Below, piece by piece: positions 17,601 through 26,671 of a stretch of 64,000 nt of DNA. Under the pieces are notes generated by a model. That model was not told the origin of the DNA. It saw only the letters and a program-made list of their open reading frames with translations, and ran no database searches. Source of the stretch: Pseudoalteromonas luteoviolacea (lineage in GTDB: Bacteria; Pseudomonadota; Gammaproteobacteria; Enterobacterales; Alteromonadaceae); NCBI RefSeq assembly GCF_001696455.1, contig NZ_MAUJ01000008.1:64501-128500 (forward strand), in the 5' to 3' direction. Numbering within the stretch: the first letter of the stretch is position 1; every line of letters begins with the position of its first letter. The translations under genes were made by a program, and so were the position numbers.

Positions 17601-20600
17601 CTACAACTTTGCACATCACTGAGCGCGCTTTGGGTAAACCCAGTCAACATCGCAAAATTGTCTTTGCAAGCCAAAAGATAATCTTGCACTGTCATGTCCA
17701 TGTCGATGGGCACCAAAACCGCTTGGGTATTGATATATGCGCCCACTCGGTTCTCCATGTTCTTTAATTCTGTTGGGCGGCCAGCAATGGTTTGCCCAAA
17801 CAAGGCATATTGACTTTGGCAACAAACACTCAACCAGTATGCAAATACACTCTGGATCACATGATTCGCTGTCAGCCCAAACTTTACCGTACAATGTCTA
17901 ATCTGGCTGCACAGTGACAATGGCAGTTGCAAAGTCTGCTCTTTGTACTGAATATCGGCATCGTGCTCTGATGCACTCAAGTGCTCACTGATCAATGTGG
18001 GGGTATCAATATCCTGTAAATAAGACTGCCAAAATTGCAACGCACTTTGCGCGGGTTGTTTGTCTAAAAGTTGGATAAAGTCTGCATAGTTATCCTGAGT
18101 GACAGGTGTATTTCTTCCTTCTATACGTGCTTGATAAAAACCTAAGATCTCACTGAACAGGACTGGCACGGACCAACCGTCCATGACCATATGATGATAA
18201 GTCCATACAAATCCCCAACGTGTGCTGCCCAGTTGCAATAAGCGTAATCGCATGCAAGGCGCACGCTCTAACCGGATCCCCTGCTGATATTCTTGCTCCG
18301 CCACAGTGTCTAGGTAATGCATTTGCTCATCGACGGGAATGTCGAGATCGGTATCAATGTGTACAGGCAGTACTGCGCTTTCTACCACCACTTGAACTGG
18401 CTCACCATCTAGGGTGGTGAACGCAGTACGCAATATACTGTGCTGTGTCATTACCCGCTGCCAAGCATACACAAATGCTTCGCAATCAAACGTGCCTTTG
18501 AACATCATTCGACTCTGTTCAAGGTAAGGTGCCATTGCCGCCGTACTAAGTTGGCTTTGAAACCACATCCCCTGTTGTAAGTGGCTCAGTGGGTAGATAT
18601 CTGTTACACCTACCTGACTGTATTTAGCAACTAATTGATTCAGCTGACGCTGAGAACAAGAAGACACAAGCGGGAAATCACTGGCAGTGTAGCAGCGTTC
18701 TGATACACCTTCACAGTGCGTGACTATCGCCTCTAATGCCTCCGTGAGCCGATTTGCAAACGCGTTGGCTTCTGACTCAGTCAACCTAGCGACATCGTAG
18801 TCTATGTTTACCGTGAGGCACTCTCCATGCACCGCCGCGGTGAGCTGCATAGCATAGTAACTCTGATTATCTGCACTGATGAGGGTGCCACAACTTTCTG
18901 CCGCATCACCGAGTAACCCATGTCGATTTATGACGCTATCAAGCTGGCCTAAGTAGTTGAAGAATATCAATCTGCTAGAGTTTATTTGCAATGCATCTCG
19001 ACACACTTTATCTGGGTGCATATAACGCAAAATGCCGTATTCACTGGCTTTTGATTGGCACGAACTCAGTGCTTCTTTGGTTGCGCATATAACATCTTCT
19101 AAGCGGTTTGAATTGACAAACAAGTGCAGCGGATACATTGCAGTCATCCACCCTGTGGTTTCGCTGCCTAAGCACTTGCCTTTTAATAACTCTCGGCCAT
19201 GACCTTCCATCATTACCACTTGTGATTGCACCTGATACTGCTGCATCACCGAAAATTGTAGAGCCGCCAACAACAGTGTTTGAATCTGGGTGTTATAAGG
19301 TCGATTTGCGCGCGTCAGCAGTGATTGCGTCTGTTCCTGAGGTAAACTCAGCTGTAATTGCCCAATTCCCTTGCCTACGTGTAAGGTTGATTTTGCAAAA
19401 AGCGCCTGCTGATTTGCAGCTTTAACACAGTTAATCCAAGTATCCGTACTGCCAAGTTGTTGCGCATAACACTTAAAATAATCCGCTATTTGTTGTAGAT
19501 TCGCCTGCGATGAACGGCTGGGAATTGTGCGGCCATCTAAGCTCATTTGTAGACAGTGAGTAAGGTCTTCTAACAACACTCGCCAAGAAACCCCATCAAC
19601 CAGCAAATGATGCGCAACGAGCATGAGTCGATTGGACTGCTCGCTAGTCGGAGTGTTGATATACAGTACTCGCAGCAAAGGAGCGCCATCAAAGCGCAAT
19701 GAACGCTGGATAAAATCACACTGCACCTGAAGTACTTCACGCCAAGCCGTCTCTTTGCTGATATCCAAAACCTCTGTGACTTGCTGTGGGTCTATTGTTG
19801 GCTCAAACCGCAGTGAGCTCGATGGCGGCTTGCCATCAACAACCAACCGTAAACTGTCGTGAAGGCGCATCAAACACGCGACTGACCGATGTATATCTGC
19901 AATACCCACCACTTTATCAACCTCTACCATCACCGCTTGGTTCCAGTGCTCTGGGGTTGAGAACGCTTGCTCAAAAAACCATTGTTGCGTGGGCAGAGGC
20001 TCCAAAATACCGCTGCAAAGCACCTGTTCACTGCTTGTTACATTGATGTGCTGCGTGGTGGCCAAATGTTCGCTAAGTTTTGCCACAGTGGTATAAGTGA
20101 AAATATCCGAAACGCTAAGTTCAATGTCTAAGCTGCGTGCTCGGCTAACAAGTTGAATACAGAGAATAGAGTCACCACCAAAGGCAAAAAAGTCGCAGTG
20201 TGCTGTGAATTCAGCGTTGTTTAATACCTCTCGGTATAAAGACAGTAACTGGTCTTGTAACGTCGTAGTTGGAGTGCGCTGCGGTAACGATAAATCAGCG
20301 CTTTGCTGATTACAATGATGTTCAAATCGCGTCTGGAGGGCGCGTTTGTCTATTTTACCATGCGCGGTCAGAGGAAAATCCGCAAGCGCAATATAGTGAC
20401 TTGGCAGCATATAATTCGGTAACACTTTGCATAACTGCGCTTCTATCGCTTGGGCACAAAACGGCTCAGCTTTACCTTGATGGGGAATTATAAACGCCAC
20501 CAGCTGTTCGTTGTTATTCGTATTAAGGCACGGTAAGACAGCACACTTTTCCACAGCCGAAACCTGCTGCAATTGCGCCGCTATCTCGTCAAGTTCAATC

Positions 20601-23600
20601 CGATACCCGCGTAACTTTACTTGCTCATCATTGCGCCCAAGATATGCCAAACGACCATCTTTGCGTAAACGTACCATATCACCACTGCGATATGCCCTTA
20701 GCATTTTGCCATCGGGTGCTTGCCAATTAATAAAGCGCTCATCGGTCATTTGCGAACGATTGAGGTAACCAAGTGCCAAACCTATGCCTGATATATAGAG
20801 CTCTCCGATTGCGCCAGGTGGTTGCAATTGGCTGGATTTGTCCAAAATCAGCAGCTGGGTATTATCAATGGGTTTGCCTATATCAGGAATGGCATCACAT
20901 GACTTGCTCACCATACCTGAAGTGGCCACGACGGCCGTTTCTGTGGGGCCATAGTTATTGATGAGCTTAAAATCAAAGCGACTGACATCAATACTGCTCA
21001 GCTTATCTCCCCCCACTAACAGATACTCAAGGTCTCGGGGACTAAAAGTGCTGTCTGCCAATACAGCCATAGCAATGGGGGTTGCCAAAAAACTGTGCGT
21101 CACAGCAAACTTATTCATACACTGCGTTAAGGCTTGCGCATCACTGTAAACAGATTGAGGTACAAAGGTCAGCGTTGCACCAGCACATAAGTAAGGCCAA
21201 ACCTCCCAAGTCGCCGCATCAAAAGCCACATTTGCCGTCTGTGTCGCGACACTGCTGCTCTTTACTTCAAATGCACGCCGATGCCATTGACATAGGTTAC
21301 TTAAGCCTTGATGAGGTACTACGACTCCCTTCGGCGTACCAGTGGTTCCTGATGTGTATATCACATAAGCTGGGTGTAACTTGTCTATGACGTGGGGTAG
21401 TAAGCGCTGCTCCCCGGACTGAGCGCTAGCTAAACCATCATCCAATAACACAAGCTGTTGTGACGGCTGAATGCACGGTTCTAAAATACCCGTGAAGTCA
21501 CTGTAAGTAATGACACACTGGCAGCCACTATCTTGCGCTATGTGGCGTATTCTTGCTGCTGGATAATTCGGATCGAGTGGAACATAACATCCGCCGACTC
21601 GCATCACTGCAAACATGGCAACGACCCAGTCAATACCTGACGCCAAACACAGCAATACTTTGTCTTCGCCTTTCACCCCCGCGGCCACCAACCTGTGTGC
21701 CAAGTGCTGTGAAGCACAATCGAGGGCTTGATAACTCATTGTTCGACCATCAGCATCAATCAAAGCGGTACGCTGCCAGACTTTAATGTCTGAGCGGTGT
21801 CTAAGAACTTGGTTGACCACACACGTTTCTTCAAGCTCATAATTTGGGCCTTTTATCGTGGCCTCTTGCCAATCGCTTTGCTGTGTCATTGACAACTTGG
21901 ATACCAATTGATTTGGTGAAGCCAAAGCACTTTGCACCAGTACATCAAACGCCTGCGCTATTCGTTCAATGGTGACACGCTCAAATACCGCTTTATTGTA
22001 GATCCAATTGAGCTTCAACCCAGATTCCGTCTCACTGCATGTGAGGTCTAATTCAAATTTTGCACTGACATGCTGTTGCGCGACCGGTGTTATCTTCAAC
22101 CCGTTCAATTCCAACGCACTGTCGTCTTTAGGATCAAAAGCAAAGCTGATTTGAAAAACTCGATGGTGACTCAAATCTCGCGGTTGCTGCAATACATCAA
22201 CAATTTTTTCAAACGGCATGTCTTGGTGTTGATGAACGGCTAAGATAAGCGCTTTTTGTTGAGCAATCAGCTCCTGCCACGTCATCTGCTCATCAAAACG
22301 CATACGTATCGGCAAGGTGTTAACAAAAAAGCCAGCCACATTCTCCAACTGGTGAGCAGTTCGTCCTGAAAATGGCGAACCGATAACCACGTCTTGGCAA
22401 TGGCTAAAACGCGCAACACATAACGAAAACAACGAGTGCAACCAGATAAAAGTACTGACTCCTAAGCTCTGACATTGCGCCGTTATCTCTGCAACCCGTC
22501 GCTCATCAAATAAGTGTATATATTGTCCACCGAGCTGTTCAACTTGCTTTTTACGCGGCTTATCGAGGGGAAGCTGATGCACAACAGGCGCATCAGCTAA
22601 ATGGGTTTGCCAAAATGCACACAGCCTTTCGTAAGCATGTCCTTGCAATTTGTCCCGCTGCCAATTCGCATAATCGATATAACGGATTCTTCCCGCTGAG
22701 TGTGCGCTATCGGTTTGCCTTAGTTTACCGGTTAGCACGTCTGAATAGGCACGCGTAAAATCCCTTACAATCAGGCGTAAAGAGTGCGCATCACAAGCAA
22801 TATGATGAAAATTAATCAGCAGTTTAAAGTGGTGGGATGCGGCTTTTAACAAATACACCCGAACCATTAGATCGCTATCCAGTGCAAATGCTTTTTGGTT
22901 TTCATCCCTTTGTAACTTTAACCAAGCCAGTGCAATATCAGCCTCACTTGCTGCACTCATATCTAGCTTGGTGATGGGCGCGCGCTGTAATGACTGTACT
23001 TGCTGTATCACTTCGTGTTGCGCCGACTCTATGTATATCGTGCGCAAAATTTCGTGGTGATTAATAACCTCACACCACGCTTGCTCAAATGCATGAGTAT
23101 CAAGCTCGCCTTCAATTTCGAATAACAAAGGAACATGATAAAGCGCAGTATCCTGTAAAGGCGCTTTTATCGCATTCAGAGTCCAAAGTCGTTGCTGGGC
23201 AAACGACAATGGGGCTTGTTGAGCGTCTGAAGGCTGGGGAATAACGACTTGTTCAAACTCGTTTGCTTGTGACGAGGTGTGTTGAATAGATTCTGACAGA
23301 GAGGCTACACTGGGAAATTGGAAAATATCCTTCAAAGAAATAGATACTTGTTCATGTGAGCGCAAGAAATTCATCAATTCTACCGCAAGTAAAGAGTGTC
23401 CCCCTAAACTGAAGAAGTCGTCCAGTCTGCCAACTTTTGACGATTTTAAAACCTGTTTAAATGCACTTGCTACACGGCGCTCAATGTCGTTCTTTGGGGC
23501 TTCGTAATTGGTTACTAAATCATCCTTTTCGATCAGTTTAAACAACTGCTTTTTATCCACTTTACCGTTTCCAGTTAGCGGAATATTTGCCACACTTGTT

Positions 23601-26600
23601 ACGCTGCGAGGTAACATAAATTCGGGTAAAGAGTGCTTGAGAAAGCGCTTTAATTCTTGAGTCATATTTTGAAATTGTGCGGCGCTTTGCTCTGTAATAA
23701 AGGCCTCGATTGTCGCCCCTTGCTGCGCATCAGCATTCAAAAGTACCACCGCTTCTTGGACCCAATGGTGTGATTTCAGCTGATTTTCAATTTCACCCAA
23801 TTCAATGCGATAACCTCGCACTTTTACCTGGTCGTCAATACGCCCTATGTAAGTCAATTCTCCATTGGGCAGCATCCTAACCAAATCACCTGAACGGTAG
23901 ACTCGCTCACGATGCTGAGTCGATAAACTCACGTCAAAAAAGCGCGCGCTATTTAGCTCAGGGCGCTGCCAATAGCCTCGTCCAACGCCTTCTCCTCCCA
24001 CAAATAACTCACCAATCGCCCCTTGAGGAAGTAGCTGTTGGTTATTGTCCAACACATAGCAAGTCGTTGTTGGAATAGGCTGGCCAATATTACTCACTCC
24101 CAGCGCTAAATCAGCCTCAGTCAAACGCTTAAATGTCACATGTACCGTGGTCTCTGTAATGCCATACATATTAATTAGCTGACAATTAGGAAGCATTGCG
24201 TGCCAGGGCCTGATTTTACTTGGCTGTAGCGCTTCTCCGCCAAAAATAACATAGCGCACCGCAGGTGAAATCGTGGTTGTTGCCAGCAGCGATTGCATAC
24301 AAGATTGCAGCACATAGAAAGCGCTGGGCGTTTGATTTAACACCGTCACTTGTTCTGACAGCAATAATTGAGCAAAAGCAGTCGTATCTTTGTAAATTGC
24401 TTGTTTGACCATCACAAGTTTGCCGCCAAACAATAACGCCCCATACATTTCCCAAACAGAAAAGTCGAAGCAAAATGAGTGAAACATGGTCCACACATCC
24501 TGTTCATTAAAGTCAAACAAACTGGGCTCGGTGTGTAATAAGCGCACAACGTGGCGATGCTCGATTTGCACCCCTTTTGGCTTGCCTGTTGTGCCAGATG
24601 TGTAAATCATATAGGCAAGCTGCTGAGGCAGGATCGGCACTGCACGATAGGGTTCTTCTATCGTCGTAGAAAGTAAATTTTCTACGCACAAACAGGTCAC
24701 TTTAAAGTGCGTGAATAGTCCCAATGTATGCTTATCACACACCAGTAAATCACTGCCAACATCATTCACAATGTACTCTATTCGATCAACAGGGTAACTC
24801 GGGTCGATAGGAACATAAGCTCCACCCGCTTTAAGTATGGCTAATAAGGTCACAACCATGTCCACACCGCGCGATAGACTCACGGGGACCAGCTGTTCTG
24901 GTCGTAAGCCTTGCGCTTGTAACCCACCGGCTAATTTATCAACCCGTTGACTGAGCTGCTCATAAGTTAATGACGACTCTGTGTCTGTTAGCGCTATTCT
25001 GGTTGTGAATTTATTCACTTGCTGCTCAAACAGAGATACGATGCTGTCTTGTTGGGGCCAGTGTACGTGCTGATAATGAGACTGTGTTAACATGGCCTGC
25101 TTTTGGACATCATTGAGTAATGGCAGTTGCCCAACAGGTGTATGCGGTGCGGTCACAATGCCACATAGCATCACTTCAAAACTATTTGCCCAATGCGCGA
25201 TGGTTTCATGCTCAAATAAATTGCGATCATATTTCCAGCTCAGCACTAATTCGTTATCTTGATGTTGAACATGCAACTCTAAGTCACATTTTACAGCGAC
25301 GGGCTCACTATCAGATGACGCAGACTCTACCACTTCCAGACCCGGTAACTGTAAGGCCGCTTCTTGCCCTTGAGTTAAAGAAAACAAAATTTGAACGACA
25401 GGGTGGTGACTTAAGTCACGGCTATCAGAAGCCAGCTCAACCACTCTATCAAATGGTAAATTACGATATTCTAGTGCCTCGAGAATGCGGGCTTGTTGGG
25501 CAATTTGCCACTGAGAAAACCCTTGCTGCTGTTCTATTTCGGCTTCGATAATCAGTGTATTGACAAATAAACCTATCAACTGCTCTAGCTGGGGATGATC
25601 TCGTCCCAGTACTGGCGTACCAATGAGCACTGAGGATTGCTGGTTAATACGCCCAATAAACAACATAAATGCGCTCATAAACCACATAAACAAAGAGCTT
25701 TGCTGTGCTGCCGCAAGTGACACTATACTGCGACTGAGCGACGGCGATAATGTCTGTGTCAAACGCGCCCCTTGTTCATTTTGTACCGCTGCTCTGGGCT
25801 TGTCTGTGGGCAAAGATTGTAAGGGTGATTTATCTTTTAAAATACGTTTAAAATAATCAATATGCTGTTCAAAATAGGCATCATCTAACTGCGTTTTTTG
25901 CCACTGTGCGAAATCACTAAACTGGCAAGCTAACGGCGCTAAAGAGACTTCTTTTGAACAGATTGCTCCCTCATAAAAGCGCGTAATTTCAGCGACCAAA
26001 TTAGCCATCGAGGCACCATCAGACACAATATGGTGCATATTAAACGCCAGCCAATGTTCCTCATTATCAGAAACCAATAAAGCACGTATTAATAGGTCTT
26101 TAGACAAATCAAATGGCAATGCCTGAAAAGCGTCGAGGCGTGCGCGAATTTGGTCGTTTTTTTGTACCTTCAGATGGCTTGCGTCAAAATACTCAAAGGG
26201 TGTCTCAAATTCGGATTGCACCTTTACATAAGGCCGACCTTGAGAGCTGTCATCTGCATGAAATGTACTGCGTAGGCTCTCATGTCGCTCTATGACTCGT
26301 CGCACGGCTTGACTAAATGCGTGGACATTCACTTGGCCACGTAAATGGAATTCAGCAGGCATATAGTACTGCCGGCTGCCCTGTAATTGCTCAATAAACC
26401 AAAGCCCTTCTTGTGCATAGCTGAGCGGTAAATGCGCCGTCACGGTTGCTTTGGGGATAGCCATCAAGGTCGAACTGTTACCCACCTCTATTTGCTGCTC
26501 AAAGTACGCCAGTAACTGAGGCTTGCTCGCCACAATACGCTGCTTTAAGGGTTCTGGAAACGCTGCTTTTTGGCGAAATGCCAAACGCCCCTCTTTAGCA

Positions 26601-26671
26601 TAAAGCGTTACGCCAACATCTAATGCTTCTGCGATCAACGATTCGATTTCTTGCAGTTCAATGCTATTCAC
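14609..26671 (-). CDS. Non-ribosomal peptide synthetase, modules 5-7 with terminal thioesterase
   Basis: This 4020-residue enzyme reads TubC-type docking (1-58), C (80-515), A (545-1050), T (S1093), C (1152-1600), A (1625-2120), T (S2168, GGDS type), E (2220-2670), C (2690-3120), A (3165-3655), T (S3705), TE (3768-4020; S3838 in GHSFG, D3863, H3995). Ten-residue codes read by eye: module 5 D-F-W-N-I-G-M-V-H-K (Thr); module 6 D-A-W-F-L-G-N-V-V-K (Leu, made D by the E domain); module 7 D-V-E-S-T-G-A-I-S-K (unassigned). The C domain after E has the D-acceptor signature PLSHLQQGMWF. Module 6 C has HHIACDA (1289-1295) where HHxxxDG is expected. Translation starts at a GTG that overlaps the preceding stop by 4 nt (GTGA). 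Confidence 0.96.
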   Translation of the reverse strand: MNSIELQEIESLIAEALDVGVTLYAKEGRLAFRQKAAFPEPLKQRIVASKPQLLAYFEQQIEVGNSSTLMAIPKATVTAHLPLSYAQEGLWFIEQLQGSRQYYMPAEFHLRGQVNVHAFSQAVRRVIERHESLRSTFHADDSSQGRPYVKVQSEFETPFEYFDASHLKVQKNDQIRARLDAFQALPFDLSKDLLIRALLVSDNEEHWLAFNMHHIVSDGASMANLVAEITRFYEGAICSKEVSLAPLACQFSDFAQWQKTQLDDAYFEQHIDYFKRILKDKSPLQSLPTDKPRAAVQNEQGARLTQTLSPSLSRSIVSLAAAQQSSLFMWFMSAFMLFIGRINQQSSVLIGTPVLGRDHPQLEQLIGLFVNTLIIEAEIEQQQGFSQWQIAQQARILEALEYRNLPFDRVVELASDSRDLSHHPVVQILFSLTQGQEAALQLPGLEVVESASSDSEPVAVKCDLELHVQHQDNELVLSWKYDRNLFEHETIAHWANSFEVMLCGIVTAPHTPVGQLPLLNDVQKQAMLTQSHYQHVHWPQQDSIVSLFEQQVNKFTTRIALTDTESSLTYEQLSQRVDKLAGGLQAQGLRPEQLVPVSLSRGVDMVVTLLAILKAGGAYVPIDPSYPVDRIEYIVNDVGSDLLVCDKHTLGLFTHFKVTCLCVENLLSTTIEEPYRAVPILPQQLAYMIYTSGTTGKPKGVQIEHRHVVRLLHTEPSLFDFNEQDVWTMFHSFCFDFSVWEMYGALLFGGKLVMVKQAIYKDTTAFAQLLLSEQVTVLNQTPSAFYVLQSCMQSLLATTTISPAVRYVIFGGEALQPSKIRPWHAMLPNCQLINMYGITETTVHVTFKRLTEADLALGVSNIGQPIPTTTCYVLDNNQQLLPQGAIGELFVGGEGVGRGYWQRPELNSARFFDVSLSTQHRERVYRSGDLVRMLPNGELTYIGRIDDQVKVRGYRIELGEIENQLKSHHWVQEAVVLLNADAQQGATIEAFITEQSAAQFQNMTQELKRFLKHSLPEFMLPRSVTSVANIPLTGNGKVDKKQLFKLIEKDDLVTNYEAPKNDIERRVASAFKQVLKSSKVGRLDDFFSLGGHSLLAVELMNFLRSHEQVSISLKDIFQFPSVASLSESIQHTSSQANEFEQVVIPQPSDAQQAPLSFAQQRLWTLNAIKAPLQDTALYHVPLLFEIEGELDTHAFEQAWCEVINHHEILRTIYIESAQHEVIQQVQSLQRAPITKLDMSAASEADIALAWLKLQRDENQKAFALDSDLMVRVYLLKAASHHFKLLINFHHIACDAHSLRLIVRDFTRAYSDVLTGKLRQTDSAHSAGRIRYIDYANWQRDKLQGHAYERLCAFWQTHLADAPVVHQLPLDKPRKKQVEQLGGQYIHLFDERRVAEITAQCQSLGVSTFIWLHSLFSLCVARFSHCQDVVIGSPFSGRTAHQLENVAGFFVNTLPIRMRFDEQMTWQELIAQQKALILAVHQHQDMPFEKIVDVLQQPRDLSHHRVFQISFAFDPKDDSALELNGLKITPVAQQHVSAKFELDLTCSETESGLKLNWIYNKAVFERVTIERIAQAFDVLVQSALASPNQLVSKLSMTQQSDWQEATIKGPNYELEETCVVNQVLRHRSDIKVWQRTALIDADGRTMSYQALDCASQHLAHRLVAAGVKGEDKVLLCLASGIDWVVAMFAVMRVGGCYVPLDPNYPAARIRHIAQDSGCQCVITYSDFTGILEPCIQPSQQLVLLDDGLASAQSGEQRLLPHVIDKLHPAYVIYTSGTTGTPKGVVVPHQGLSNLCQWHRRAFEVKSSSVATQTANVAFDAATWEVWPYLCAGATLTFVPQSVYSDAQALTQCMNKFAVTHSFLATPIAMAVLADSTFSPRDLEYLLVGGDKLSSIDVSRFDFKLINNYGPTETAVVATSGMVSKSCDAIPDIGKPIDNTQLLILDKSSQLQPPGAIGELYISGIGLALGYLNRSQMTDERFINWQAPDGKMLRAYRSGDMVRLRKDGRLAYLGRNDEQVKLRGYRIELDEIAAQLQQVSAVEKCAVLPCLNTNNNEQLVAFIIPHQGKAEPFCAQAIEAQLCKVLPNYMLPSHYIALADFPLTAHGKIDKRALQTRFEHHCNQQSADLSLPQRTPTTTLQDQLLSLYREVLNNAEFTAHCDFFAFGGDSILCIQLVSRARSLDIELSVSDIFTYTTVAKLSEHLATTQHINVTSSEQVLCSGILEPLPTQQWFFEQAFSTPEHWNQAVMVEVDKVVGIADIHRSVACLMRLHDSLRLVVDGKPPSSSLRFEPTIDPQQVTEVLDISKETAWREVLQVQCDFIQRSLRFDGAPLLRVLYINTPTSEQSNRLMLVAHHLLVDGVSWRVLLEDLTHCLQMSLDGRTIPSRSSQANLQQIADYFKCYAQQLGSTDTWINCVKAANQQALFAKSTLHVGKGIGQLQLSLPQEQTQSLLTRANRPYNTQIQTLLLAALQFSVMQQYQVQSQVVMMEGHGRELLKGKCLGSETTGWMTAMYPLHLFVNSNRLEDVICATKEALSSCQSKASEYGILRYMHPDKVCRDALQINSSRLIFFNYLGQLDSVINRHGLLGDAAESCGTLISADNQSYYAMQLTAAVHGECLTVNIDYDVARLTESEANAFANRLTEALEAIVTHCEGVSERCYTASDFPLVSSCSQRQLNQLVAKYSQVGVTDIYPLSHLQQGMWFQSQLSTAAMAPYLEQSRMMFKGTFDCEAFVYAWQRVMTQHSILRTAFTTLDGEPVQVVVESAVLPVHIDTDLDIPVDEQMHYLDTVAEQEYQQGIRLERAPCMRLRLLQLGSTRWGFVWTYHHMVMDGWSVPVLFSEILGFYQARIEGRNTPVTQDNYADFIQLLDKQPAQSALQFWQSYLQDIDTPTLISEHLSASEHDADIQYKEQTLQLPLSLCSQIRHCTVKFGLTANHVIQSVFAYWLSVCCQSQYALFGQTIAGRPTELKNMENRVGAYINTQAVLVPIDMDMTVQDYLLACKDNFAMLTGFTQSALSDVQSCSLIDNNRDLFDALYVFENFPQSPLSTQADMPFEVEYQSDKDQTHYPLTLVVSGSEQLSLTACYQNQLLTEQSATHFLAMLALLIEEVCKTPQQKLSQLPHVLPNERAADKSLLIPTANIAVSGAPTATSISQHCSVASAFEEIAARYKHEDAIAFYDGSAKTPTARITYEALDNQADQLALWLKGKFAHLSTQPIVGICVEPSIDLIISILAVLKAGGAYLPITSSLPEARKRLIADNANTVFILADQPLWQNEQPSCDTYFLNDIEVTQQSTLVNIAATSSASDLCYVIYTSGTTGVPKGVMVEQKSVLNYVDFLSRQYKISNRDNYLQFASFSFDVFAEEVFCCLLNGATLVMSEQSRLLDVQALSGLSHQADLTLMSLPTAYWHQLSASSLTLNPQLRAITIGGEQMQIAALRAWQEQQGEQIRLINAYGPTEATISTTLQDVTAYKGDEIAIGRAVDGVKLHILDANLKPLPDYVTGDLFISGEALARGYLGDVEKTAQAFITDPDTGIRLYKTGDRVKVNSQQELVYIGRQDGQVKVRGYRIELAEIERQLLALQVVSQCAVVVRQDSSNHAQLVAFVELQDKQVSTNELLERLKAQLPSYMVPHLLVPIECLPHTANGKLDRKALTQQALQQSAEQDAYLAPKSVLQKSLARQFEGLLKVEQVGLDDDFFLLGGHSLLVMRLVADIEVHLKISVPLATVIQSPTVGALASYIEAQRSAQRQHEAQLRTLMCLQDGESGFTPVVLIAGAGGMLMAFQRLVEELDPRIPVYGLQPDEIAHDPITIGSVGHTAAHYLKAIQAMQSVHLVGHSFGSFIGYEMAQQASRGEIRSLTVIDTPLPTKPMHSVDEAQISQFMLDNLCEFFHLTPRQNEIAHYIQMAESSKLTILAEWLEQAGIYFSKAQLERFYQTYRAQLLAKVELHAPLSELPVTVIKASETAVFEGREINLDMGWRRVVRDIKALEIDGDHLSILQNQEALTHLVAEIESNYILHK

